A stretch of 64,000 bases of DNA. It comes from Thermodesulfovibrio sp. 3907-1M (GTDB taxonomy: Bacteria; Nitrospirota; Thermodesulfovibrionia; Thermodesulfovibrionales; Thermodesulfovibrionaceae). The DNA lies in contig NZ_CP144373.1 of the NCBI RefSeq assembly GCF_040450955.1, forward strand, positions 186,001-250,000, in the 5' to 3' direction. The position numbers and the translations under genes were made by a program. Positions 41,872 to 50,357 of the stretch are shown piece by piece (position 1 is the stretch's first letter; the number at the start of each line of letters is the position of its first letter). The notes below the pieces were generated by a model. The model saw only the letters and a program-made list of their open reading frames with translations, ran no database searches and was not told where the DNA came from.

Positions 41872-42756
41872 ATGAAAGCAGTAATTCTTGTAGGTGGCTC
41901 TGGAACGAGACTATATCCAGTTACACAGGTTATCAATAAGCATCTTCTTCCTCTTTACAACAAGCCTATGATTTATTATCCTCTTTCCCTTGCCATGCTT
42001 ATAAAAATCAGAGAAGTTATATTTGTAATTAATCCAGAAGATGAACCGTTATATAAGAAAATTTTCAATCACGGAGAAAAACTTGGTATGAAAATAGACT
42101 GGGTTATTCAGGAAAAACCAAAAGGTATTGCAGAAGGCTTAATCCTCGCTGAACCTTACATAAAAAACGATTGTGTGCTCTATCTTCTTGGAGACAATAT
42201 CTTCTTTGGGCATGACCTTCCAAAGGTTATGGAATCGGCAAAAAAAGAGGTTGAGGAAAAAGGAGGCGCCTTTGTTTTTGGATATTATGTTTCTGACCCT
42301 GAAAGATTCGGAATTGTTGAATTTGATAAAGAAGGTAGAGTTCTCTCTATAGAAGAGAAACCTAAAAGGCCAAAGTCCAATTATGCTGTGGTTGGAATGT
42401 ATTTTTATGATAAAAAGGCTGTTGAGATTGCAAAAAGTATTAAGCCTTCAGGAAGAGGAGAGCTTGAGATTACTTCTATAAATAATGAGTATTTAAAGAG
42501 GGGAGAGTTAAAGGTAAAGCTTCTTGGAAGAGGATTTGCTTGGTTTGATGCGGGGACTCATGATAGTTTCCTTGAAGCAGGAGAGTTTGTTGCAACCATA
42601 GAAAAAAAGACAGGGCTTATGATAGGTTGCATTGAGGAGATAGCTTACAGAAATGGCTGGATAACAAAGGAAGAACTTCTTGAACTTGCAAAGCCCTTGA
42701 AGAAAACTGAATACGGAAAATATTTGGAAAAGCTTGCCATGGGAGAGATTTTATGA
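41872..42756 (+). CDS. rmlA: Glucose-1-phosphate thymidylyltransferase
   Basis: 294 aa. [82 protein letters not shown]: the RmlA signature set, of normal length. Makes dTDP-glucose from dTTP and Glc-1-P. Canonical 'NKQLLP' reads NKHLLP. No rmlB is seen in the window, although rmlC and rmlD are. Confidence 0.9.
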   Translation: MKAVILVGGSGTRLYPVTQVINKHLLPLYNKPMIYYPLSLAMLIKIREVIFVINPEDEPLYKKIFNHGEKLGMKIDWVIQEKPKGIAEGLILAEPYIKNDCVLYLLGDNIFFGHDLPKVMESAKKEVEEKGGAFVFGYYVSDPERFGIVEFDKEGRVLSIEEKPKRPKSNYAVVGMYFYDKKAVEIAKSIKPSGRGELEITSINNEYLKRGELKVKLLGRGFAWFDAGTHDSFLEAGEFVATIEKKTGLMIGCIEEIAYRNGWITKEELLELAKPLKKTEYGKYLEKLAMGEIL

Positions 42757-42790
42757 CAAATTTAATTTTTAAAATAGGGGGGTGTTAGAA

Positions 42791-42991
42791 ATGCAATTAA
42801 TGTTAGATTCAGAAAAATTTTATCAGCTAATAAAAAAGGCTGTGAAAGAAGCTTTACAAGAAGAAATGTTGAAGCTATACTTACAAAATTTACCTCTTGT
42901 ATCTAAAGAAGAAATGCAGGATATAGAAGAACTTTATGGCGAACCAGTAAAAGATAGAGAGATAGAATTTATAGAAGAAATTGAAGTATGA
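42791..42991 (+). CDS. RelB-like antitoxin (putative)
   Basis: About 66 aa; ATG 42791 follows AGGGGGGTG, with an in-frame GTG at 42782. Helical N terminus (SEKFYQLIKKAVKEALQEEM), then SKEEMQDIEELYGEP and a very acidic end. The stop overlaps the toxin ATG (ATGA), as usual for toxin-antitoxin pairs. Confidence 0.6.
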   Translation: MQLMLDSEKFYQLIKKAVKEALQEEMLKLYLQNLPLVSKEEMQDIEELYGEPVKDREIEFIEEIEV

Positions 42992-43254
42992 AGTGGAAAA
43001 TAGTATATTCAAAAGAGGCTTTAAAATTTATAGAAAAAAATAATGTTTGGAATAAAATTAAAGAAGAAGTTAAAAATTTTTCGACAAAATTAAAGGGTGA
43101 AAAGGTTAATATTGATGTTAAAAAGCTCTATGACAAGTAGGAAGGATATTATAGACTGAGAAAAGGCAGAAGCAGAATAATTTTAAAGTTGGATGTAGAA
43201 GAAAGAATCCTTTTTATTGAAAGGGTTGATTTTAGGGGAGAAGTATATAAGTAA
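42988..43254 (+). pseudogene. RelE/ParE-type toxin with in-frame TAG
   Basis: Reads MKWKIVYSKEALKFIEKNN, then KKLYDK, then TAG at 43138-43140, then in the same frame EGYYRLRKGRSRIILKLD and IERVDFRGEVYK to TAA. The family pattern is 'L.g..g.yRlRvG.yRiiy.id...i.v..V.hR..vY'. A single TGG-to-TAG change (expected W before EGYYR) explains the loss. The antitoxin is intact. Confidence 0.75.
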
Positions 43255-43337
43255 GTTAAATGTTAAACTAAAAATATCTGGAAAAAGTTGCAAAAGGGGA
43301 GATTTTATGAATTTTGAGTTTAAGGTTGAAGAGGAAT

Positions 43338-44567
43338 ATGGGTATAATTAAAACTGATTTTCTTATCATTGGAGCGGGTATAATAGGTTTAAGCTTGGCT
43401 TATAACTTAAGAAAAAGATTTCCTAATCAAAGCATTTTAATAATTGAAAAAGAGGAAAATCTTGGGAAACATGCAAGTGGGAGAAATAGTGGAGTCCTAC
43501 ATGCTGGATTTTATTATTATCCAGATTCTCTAAAAGCAAAGTTTACAAGACAGGGAAATGAAGAGTTAACAAAATATTGTGAAGAAAAGGGATTAAAAAT
43601 TAATAAATGTGGCAAGGTAGTGGTTGCAAAGTGTGAGGAAGATCTGGAAACACTATTTGAATTAAAAAGAAGAGGAGATGTAAACGGGGTAGAACTTTAT
43701 GTTATTGATGAAAAGGAATTAAAAGAATTAGAACCTAATGCTAAAACTTACAAGTTTGCACTATGGAGCCCAAAAACTTCTACCGTTGACCCTTTAGAGG
43801 TACTAAGTTCTTTGAAGACTGACCTTGAAGAGATGGAAGTTAGAATACTTTTTAACACTCCGTTTCAAAAAAGGCTTGATGAGAATTCTTTAATGGCAAA
43901 AGACATTATCTTTGAAGCTGAAAAAATAATAAACTGTGCGGGTCTATATGCGGATAAAATAGCAAAAGAGTTTGGACATTCAAGAAACTATATTCTTGTG
44001 CCCTTTAAAGGTCTTTACCTTGAGTATAAAGGTGCAGAAACATTTATTAAAAGAAATATATACCCTGTGCCCAACTTAAAAAATCCTTTTTTAGGTGTGC
44101 ATTTCACGATTAAAGTTGATGGAAAAATTAAAGTAGGACCCACTGCAACTCCATGCTTCTGGAGAGAAAACTACGATGGCTTTAAAAAGTTCAATCTTTT
44201 AGAATTTTTAGAGATTTTAAAGTGGGAAAGTCTCCTTTTTTTCAAGAATTCAAAATTTAGAGATGTTGCTTTTCAAGAGATAAAGAAGTATATAAAAGGT
44301 TATATGCTCATAGAAGCATCAAAACTTGTAAGATATTTTCCGAAAAATGGACATTATACTTGGAGCAGACCTGGAATAAGGGCTCAACTTATTGATATAA
44401 ATTCTTTAGAACTTGTTCATGATTTTGTTATAGAATATGATAAAAGCAGCATTCATGTATTAAATGCCATATCTCCCGCCTTTACTGCAAGCTTTCCATT
44501 TACAAGGTATATTGTAGAAAATTACATTTTGGGAGGTTGTCAAAATGGGAAAATTCAGAAAGCTTGA
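43338..44567 (+). CDS. lhgO: FAD-dependent L-2-hydroxyglutarate dehydrogenase-like protein
   Basis: About 409 aa from ATG 43338 (AAGAGGA upstream); the TTG at 43314 gives a longer form. FAD motif DFLIIGAGIIGLSLAYNL, then HASGRNSGVLHAGFYY (hallmark of LhgO), TSTVDPLEVL and KIKVGPTAT. In polysaccharide loci such oxidoreductases may act on sugar or acyl precursors; the substrate is not deducible. A 14-codon ORF (43307-43351) with a strong Shine-Dalgarno overlaps the start and may couple translation. Confidence 0.75.
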   Translation: MGIIKTDFLIIGAGIIGLSLAYNLRKRFPNQSILIIEKEENLGKHASGRNSGVLHAGFYYYPDSLKAKFTRQGNEELTKYCEEKGLKINKCGKVVVAKCEEDLETLFELKRRGDVNGVELYVIDEKELKELEPNAKTYKFALWSPKTSTVDPLEVLSSLKTDLEEMEVRILFNTPFQKRLDENSLMAKDIIFEAEKIINCAGLYADKIAKEFGHSRNYILVPFKGLYLEYKGAETFIKRNIYPVPNLKNPFLGVHFTIKVDGKIKVGPTATPCFWRENYDGFKKFNLLEFLEILKWESLLFFKNSKFRDVAFQEIKKYIKGYMLIEASKLVRYFPKNGHYTWSRPGIRAQLIDINSLELVHDFVIEYDKSSIHVLNAISPAFTASFPFTRYIVENYILGGCQNGKIQKA

Positions 44568-45132
44568 AACCCTTTTACCCGGAGTTTACATTCTTGAGCC
44601 TACCGTTTTTGAAGACCACAGAGGCTTTTTCATGGAAAGCTACAACAAAAGAGATTTTGAAGAATTGGGATTATACTTTAATTTTGTGCAAGACAATCAT
44701 TCTCTTAGTATTCAACCGAGCGTTTTACGAGGCATCCATTTCCAGCTTGAACCAAAAGCTCAGACCAAAGTGGTAAGGTGCCTAAAAGGAGCTATATATG
44801 ATGTAGTAGTAGATTTAAGGAAGGGAAGTCCCACCTTTCTTAAGTGGATAGGTGTTATCCTGAGCGAATATAACAAAAGGCAAATAGTTGTCCCAAAGGG
44901 ATTTGGGCATGCTATACTCACTTTAGTACCAAATACAGAAATCCTTTACAAGGTGGATGAGTATTATTCTCCAGAACATGATAGGTCTATAAGATGGAAC
45001 GACCCAGATATAGGAATAGATTGGCCCATCAGAGAACCCATTTTGTCAGAAAAGGACAAAAACGCTCCCTTTTTGAGGGATATAATAGGTGAAATAAACT
45101 TCATATACAAGGAGGAAAAAGGCAATGATTGA
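44545..45132 (+). CDS. rmlC: dTDP-4-dehydrorhamnose 3,5-epimerase
   Basis: 195 aa. GVYILEPTVFEDHRGFFMES, QDNHSLSIQPSVLRGIHFQL (catalytic His), VVRCLKGAIYDVVVDLRKGS and PKGFGHAILTL are RmlC signatures. Overlaps the previous gene by 23 bases and the next by 8. Confidence 0.9.
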   Translation: MGKFRKLETLLPGVYILEPTVFEDHRGFFMESYNKRDFEELGLYFNFVQDNHSLSIQPSVLRGIHFQLEPKAQTKVVRCLKGAIYDVVVDLRKGSPTFLKWIGVILSEYNKRQIVVPKGFGHAILTLVPNTEILYKVDEYYSPEHDRSIRWNDPDIGIDWPIREPILSEKDKNAPFLRDIIGEINFIYKEEKGND

Positions 45133-46117
45133 AAGAATTTTAGTAACCGGTGCAGGAGGATACATAGGGTCCGTATTGGTTCCTTACTTGCTTGAAAAAG
45201 GTTACAATGTTATAGCGCTTGATAGATTTTTCTTTGGAAAGGATAAACTACCTCAAGATAACGATAAGCTTATTATAGTTGAAGATGATATAAGGTTTTT
45301 TGATAGAAAACTTCTGGAAGATGTAGATGCGGTTATAGACCTTGCAGCACTTTCTAACGACCCAACCGGAGAGCTTGACCCTGTAAAAACATGGTCCATT
45401 AATTATCTTGGCAGGTTTAGAGTAGCAGTTATATCAAAACTTATGGGAGTAAAACGCTACATTTTCCCTTCCTCTTGCAGTGTTTATGGTTTTCAGGACA
45501 GTATAGTGGATGAAAACTCACCTTTAAACCCTTTGACAACCTACGCAAAGGCAAACCTTAAAGCTGAAGAAGAGATTTTACCTCTGGCAGATGATAGCTT
45601 TACAGTGGTTATACTAAGATTTGCCACTGTATATGGCTATTCACCCAGAATGAGGTTTGACCTAGCCATTAACGGCATGGTAAGAGGCTTTTTTAAAAAT
45701 GGAAAAATTCCCATACTCAGAGATGGCACTCAATGGAGACCCTTTGTTCATGCAAAGGATGTATGTAAGGCTATCTTCCTTACCCTTAATGCTTCTTCAG
45801 AGCTTGTAAACAGAGAGATATTTAATGTAGGTTCTGACGAGCAGAATTACCAGATTTTTAACCTTGCAAAAAGGGTGGCAGAGGCAATAGGCATACCCTT
45901 TGAGTATGAATGGTATGGTCTTCCTGATCACAGGAGCTATAGAGTAAGTTTTCAAAAAATAAAAAATAAGTTAGGCTTCACACCCGATTATAATGCCGAG
46001 CTTGGAGCCGTAGAAATATGGAATGCCTTAAAGGAAGGAAAGCTTGATCCAGAAGACCCAAAAACCATAACGGTTGAATGGTATAAGAAGCTGATTCAAG
46101 AAGGTGTTATGATATGA
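45125..46117 (+). CDS. NAD-dependent sugar epimerase/dehydratase (extended SDR)
   Basis: 330 aa. ILVTGAGGYIGSVLVPYLLE (NAD), SSCSVYGFQDSIVDE, LRFATVYGYSPRMRF, WRPFVHAKDVCKAIF. The expected YxxxK reads YAKAN in PLTTYAKANLKAEE, so Lys is replaced by Asn. It acts on a nucleotide sugar of the locus; the substrate is unknown. It is not RmlB by these motifs. Confidence 0.75.
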   Translation: MIERILVTGAGGYIGSVLVPYLLEKGYNVIALDRFFFGKDKLPQDNDKLIIVEDDIRFFDRKLLEDVDAVIDLAALSNDPTGELDPVKTWSINYLGRFRVAVISKLMGVKRYIFPSSCSVYGFQDSIVDENSPLNPLTTYAKANLKAEEEILPLADDSFTVVILRFATVYGYSPRMRFDLAINGMVRGFFKNGKIPILRDGTQWRPFVHAKDVCKAIFLTLNASSELVNREIFNVGSDEQNYQIFNLAKRVAEAIGIPFEYEWYGLPDHRSYRVSFQKIKNKLGFTPDYNAELGAVEIWNALKEGKLDPEDPKTITVEWYKKLIQEGVMI

Positions 46118-46130
46118 GAGGTGAAAAGAC

Positions 46131-46964
46131 ATGAAAGTTTTGATAACAGGTTCAAAAGGTCAACTTGCAAAGGAATTTATAAAACACCTTACAGACAAAT
46201 CTATAGATTTTATAGCATTTTCAAAAGAAGAGCTTGACATAAGAGATACAAACAAGGTCTTTAAAATCCTCAAGGAGCTAAGACCTAATATAGTAATTAA
46301 CTGCGCAGCCTATAATCTTGTTGATAAGGCAGAGTCTTTTCGTGAAGATGCAATTGCGGTAAATACCTTTGGTGTTGCTAACTTAGCTTTTGCATGCAAA
46401 GAAATTAATGCTTTTTTAATTCATTTTTCTACTGATTATGTATTTGATGGAACAAAAGAGGGTTTTTATACTGAAGATGACAAACCTAATCCAATAAATG
46501 AATATGGTAGAAGTAAACTTTTTGGAGAATTTTTCCTTCAGAGAATTCTTGAAAATTATCTTATTTTCAGAACAAGTTGGGTCTATGGTGAGGGAAAACA
46601 GAATTTTCTTTATAAGCTTGAAGAGTGGGCAAAGGAAAGGGAATATTTAAAGATTGCGGTAGATGAGTTTTCTGTGCCAACTTCAACAAGGACGATAGTT
46701 GAGGTAACAATGAAGGCAATTGAAGAGGGACTTACAGGATTATACCATCTTGTCAATTCTGGCTATGCTTCTCGCTATGAATGGGCAAAGGAATATTTCA
46801 GAATAAAGGGTATTAAAAAGCTAATACTTCCTGCCTATCAGGCAGACTTTAATCTTCCTGCAAAAAGACCAAGGTGGTCGGTGATGAGTTGTGAAAAAAT
46901 CTGTAAAGATTTGGGAATTGAGATAAGGAAGTGGAAAGAGGAGTTAGAAATCAATCTATTATGA
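46131..46964 (+). CDS. rmlD: dTDP-4-dehydrorhamnose reductase
   Basis: 277 aa. VLITGSKGQLAKEFIKHL, INCAAYNLVDKAE, FSTDYVFDGTKEGFYTEDD, YGRSKLFGE (YxxxK), FRTSWVYGEGKQNF: RmlD family. Produces dTDP-L-rhamnose if RmlB is supplied elsewhere. Stop overlaps the wzx start (ATGA). Confidence 0.85.
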   Translation: MKVLITGSKGQLAKEFIKHLTDKSIDFIAFSKEELDIRDTNKVFKILKELRPNIVINCAAYNLVDKAESFREDAIAVNTFGVANLAFACKEINAFLIHFSTDYVFDGTKEGFYTEDDKPNPINEYGRSKLFGEFFLQRILENYLIFRTSWVYGEGKQNFLYKLEEWAKEREYLKIAVDEFSVPTSTRTIVEVTMKAIEEGLTGLYHLVNSGYASRYEWAKEYFRIKGIKKLILPAYQADFNLPAKRPRWSVMSCEKICKDLGIEIRKWKEELEINLL

Positions 46965-48307
46965 AATTTAGGGAAATGAGGGGATTTGATTTTTCAAAGA
47001 CACATATAAATTTTATAAAAGTTATATCAGATGATAAAAAAAGACTTTTTTCTAATTTCCTTTCTTTAAGTACACTTCAGGCTGCAAATTATATTTTCCC
47101 CTTGATTACCTTGCCTTATTTAGTAAGAGTTTTAGGACCTGAAAAATTTGGGCTTATTGCCTTTGCTCAGGCTTTTATAATGTATTTTAATATCTTGACT
47201 GATTACGGCTTTAATCTTTCTGCTACAAGGGAAATTGCTATACATAGAGAAAACAAAGATAAAGTATCAGAAATTTTTAGCTCGGTAATGTTGATAAAAT
47301 TTGGTCTTTTACTACTGTCTTTTATTATAATGTCTGCTATTGTTTTTAGTTTTGAAAAGTTTAAAAGAGATTGGCTCATTTATTATTTGACTTTTGGTAT
47401 GGTAGTGGGGCAAACTTTGTTTCCTGTTTGGTTCTTTCAAGGAATGGAGAGAATGAAATATATAACATTTTTAAATATTCTTGCAAAGCTGATATTTACA
47501 CTTGCGATTTTTGCTTTTGTTCGTCAAGCTTCTGATTATATTTATGTTCCTCTTATAAACTCTCTTGGGTTTATAGTTGCTGGTGTTTTGGCTTTGTGGA
47601 TTATATTCAAGGATTTCAATATAAAGTTTTATTTTACAGGACTTGAAAAGCTAAAATATCAGCTAAAAGAGGGGTGGCATATATTTGTTTCTACAATAGG
47701 TATTAACATGTATAAAATGAATAGTGTGTTGGTTCTCGGTATATTTTCAGATAATACTACTGTAGGATATTTCTCAATTGCTAAAAGATTGATGGATACG
47801 ATTAATTCTTTAAATAGTATTATCTCACAATCTATTTATCCTTATACTGCGAGGCAGATCCCGAGAGGAACTGCTAATAGTTTTTTGAGAAAGATTGGAA
47901 TAATAATAGCTCTATATACGTCTATAATAGGTTTTATGTTGATATTTTTTTCTGATTTTATAACGAAAATCTTAGCTGGGCAAAGTTTATATCAAACATC
48001 ACTAAGTATCAAGTTGCTTGCACTTGTACCTCTTGTTATTGGAGTAAATGTCCCTGCAGTTCATATATTGTTGGGAAAAAGGAAAGATTTCTTGTTTACA
48101 AGAGCGGTAATTCTTGGAGGGTTTTTAGACTTATTGTTAAATTTTATGTTAGTTCCCTATTTTTCATATATAGGCTCTTGTATATCTGTAATTGTTACTG
48201 AGACATTTGTTACACTGATGTTATATTGGTATGCATTGGACAATATATGTCTTAAGTATTTGATAAGTTTGTTAAAAGGAGGGAAATATGGACAGGAAAA
48301 AGATTAA
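46961..48307 (+). CDS. wzx: Wzx-type polysaccharide flippase
   Basis: About 448 aa from ATG 46961, which overlaps the rmlD stop; the frame is open from 46931. About 12 transmembrane helices; begins FLSLSTLQAANYIFPLITLP, with YLVRVLGPEKFGLIAFAQAF and PVWFFQGMERMKYITFLNI, typical of Wzx/RfbX. Flips undecaprenyl-linked repeat units across the inner membrane. Confidence 0.85.
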   Translation: MKFREMRGFDFSKTHINFIKVISDDKKRLFSNFLSLSTLQAANYIFPLITLPYLVRVLGPEKFGLIAFAQAFIMYFNILTDYGFNLSATREIAIHRENKDKVSEIFSSVMLIKFGLLLLSFIIMSAIVFSFEKFKRDWLIYYLTFGMVVGQTLFPVWFFQGMERMKYITFLNILAKLIFTLAIFAFVRQASDYIYVPLINSLGFIVAGVLALWIIFKDFNIKFYFTGLEKLKYQLKEGWHIFVSTIGINMYKMNSVLVLGIFSDNTTVGYFSIAKRLMDTINSLNSIISQSIYPYTARQIPRGTANSFLRKIGIIIALYTSIIGFMLIFFSDFITKILAGQSLYQTSLSIKLLALVPLVIGVNVPAVHILLGKRKDFLFTRAVILGGFLDLLLNFMLVPYFSYIGSCISVIVTETFVTLMLYWYALDNICLKYLISLLKGGKYGQEKD

Positions 48308-48959
48308 TCTTTATACTGAAAAGCAGAAGGACTATTACACGAATATCCGTTACGATATTATAGAGTTAATCCCTAGAAATCCAAATAATAAGATTTTGGA
48401 AATAGGTTGTGGTTATGGAGCCACATTAGTAGAACTTAAAAAACTAAAAAAGGCAGATTATGTGGTAGGTATAGATATAGTCGATATGGGTCAGAAACAG
48501 AACTTAGATGATTTTATATGTTGTGATATAGAGGAACCAGAAAACCTACCATTCCCCACTAATTTTTTTGATATAATTATATGTGCCGATGTTTTAGAGC
48601 ATCTTATTGACCCTTGGAGTACTCTTAAAAAACTTAAAAAATATCTAAAGTCCGGAGGTTATATTATCAGTAGTATTCCTAACATTAGAGAAATTAGAAC
48701 GATGTTTACTATTTTTCTTAAAGGGGATTTTCGATATGTAGAAAGAGGAATTCTTGACAAAACACATTTAAGATTTTTTTGTAAAAAAAATATTATAAAT
48801 TTATTTAATGAAACCGGTTTTAAAATTGAACGTGTGACTTATAAATTACCCTTAAAGAGAAATCTCGTTAACAAAGTGTTTATGGGATTGCTTGAAGAAT
48901 TTGTAGTGGTACAATATTTAATAGTAGCTATAAATGAAAATACCGAAAAGAATTCCTAA
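48288..48959 (+). CDS. SAM-dependent methyltransferase
   Basis: 223 aa. Motif I KILEIGCGYGATLVELKK, acidic motif II VVGIDIVD, then FDIIICADVLEHLIDPWSTL and GGYIISSIPNIRE: class I methyltransferase type 11. Probably methylates a sugar or the chain end. Overlaps wzx by 20 bases. Confidence 0.8.
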   Translation: MDRKKINLYTEKQKDYYTNIRYDIIELIPRNPNNKILEIGCGYGATLVELKKLKKADYVVGIDIVDMGQKQNLDDFICCDIEEPENLPFPTNFFDIIICADVLEHLIDPWSTLKKLKKYLKSGGYIISSIPNIREIRTMFTIFLKGDFRYVERGILDKTHLRFFCKKNIINLFNETGFKIERVTYKLPLKRNLVNKVFMGLLEEFVVVQYLIVAINENTEKNS

Positions 48960-49115
48960 AAATATAACTAAAATTGTAAATAAAAATAATAATAAAAGAT
49001 TGTTTTGAAAATTTTGAAGAAAGATATAAAGATTTTGAGTATTATAGACAAGTAATAAAAGAAGAACCTAAAAAGTTCGTAGAGGATTTAAAAAAGATAT
49101 TTGTAAGGGTGGAAA

Positions 49116-49235
49116 ATGAATAACTATCCTAAAATCTACATAATCATCCTAAACTACAACGGCTGGGCGGATACGATAGAGTGTTTGGAGAGTGTATTGA
49201 GGGTGATTGGGGAAAGGCTCTTAGAGAGTTTATAA
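49116..49235 (+). pseudogene. GT2 glycosyltransferase, N-terminal remnant
   Basis: 39 codons: KIYIIILNYNGWADTIECLE followed by SVLRVIG, the usual first strand and helix of a GT-A family 2 enzyme, then a stop. Just upstream (about 48995-49120) is another open remnant (EERYKDFEYYRQVIKEEPKK). The gap 48960-49260 is therefore filled with gene debris. Confidence 0.6.
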
Positions 49236-49260
49236 GCTTTTGTGAAAGGAAGATATTATC

Positions 49261-50352
49261 ATGAAGTTTAAGTATGAGCCTTTAGTCTCTATTATTACAT
49301 TAACTTATAATCATGAGAATTATATTGCTGAATGCATAGAATCTGTTTTATGTCAAACTTATGAGAACTGGGAAATGATAATTCTTGATGATGCATCTAC
49401 GGATAAAACTCCCTATATTGTTGAGAGGTATGCTAAAAAAAACAAAAAGATAAAGTTTATAAGAAATGAAAAGAATAAAGGTCCTCTGTACCTTGATGAG
49501 AATTATAATACCGCTCTTAAAGAGTGTAAAGGAGAGTGGATAGGATATCTTGAGGGTGATGATGTTTTAACAAAGAAGTCATTGGAATATAGAATAATGG
49601 CTTTAAATAGTATAGACGAGAACCAAAGAAAGTATATATCTCTATTACACGGAAAAGCTGGTAGAATATGGATGGATAGCAACATTATAGATATAGTTGA
49701 ATATATGCATTTTGATAAAAGGATAATTAATAATGATCCAATTGGAGCAGCTCTGAATTATTTTTTGTTAGGATTAAACTTTATTTATCCTGGAAGTGTT
49801 CTTATAAATGAGAAGAAACTTCAAAAAATAGGTGGCTTTATTCAATATCCTAAGGAAATTAGGTTGGTGGATTTTCCAACCTGGTGTTATCTTACATTGG
49901 AGGGAAAGTTTCTTTTCTTAGATAAAATTCTATACTTTTGGCGAAGGCATGATAAATCTATTACGATGAATTATAATATAGAAATTAGCAAAGCTGTTAT
50001 AAAGTTTATCGAAAAATTCTGGCAAGAAAACGAAAACAGGATTCCAGAAAAAATAAAGAACAACTTAAGATCATATTTAGGATATCACACAAAACTTGAA
50101 TTGTTGAAAAATCTTATCATGAACTGTGATTTCAATGAAGCTAAGTTTGTTTATGAAGAGATTAAAAATATGAATTTGTCAAATTTGATGCAAGAACATA
50201 TTGTATTTAGGTTAAAGAGAACAATAACTTTTTTAGCCCTAAAGTTAAAATCTTCATTTATACTAAAACTTGCTTTGAGTATAAAAAGAAAAAAATACGA
50301 TAAAATCTTGGGAACTTATCAACCTTTTTTCTTTAAAAACTTAGAATTTTAG
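49261..50352 (+). CDS. Family 2 glycosyltransferase
   Basis: 363 aa. PLVSIITLTYNHENYIAECI, QTYENWEMIILDDASTDKTP, GEWIGYLEGDDVLTKKSLEY (acidic metal-binding motif): GT-A fold. The C-terminal third is helical and basic. Adds one sugar of the repeat unit; donor unknown. Confidence 0.85.
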   Translation: MKFKYEPLVSIITLTYNHENYIAECIESVLCQTYENWEMIILDDASTDKTPYIVERYAKKNKKIKFIRNEKNKGPLYLDENYNTALKECKGEWIGYLEGDDVLTKKSLEYRIMALNSIDENQRKYISLLHGKAGRIWMDSNIIDIVEYMHFDKRIINNDPIGAALNYFLLGLNFIYPGSVLINEKKLQKIGGFIQYPKEIRLVDFPTWCYLTLEGKFLFLDKILYFWRRHDKSITMNYNIEISKAVIKFIEKFWQENENRIPEKIKNNLRSYLGYHTKLELLKNLIMNCDFNEAKFVYEEIKNMNLSNLMQEHIVFRLKRTITFLALKLKSSFILKLALSIKRKKYDKILGTYQPFFFKNLEF

Positions 50353-50357
50353 CCGTC

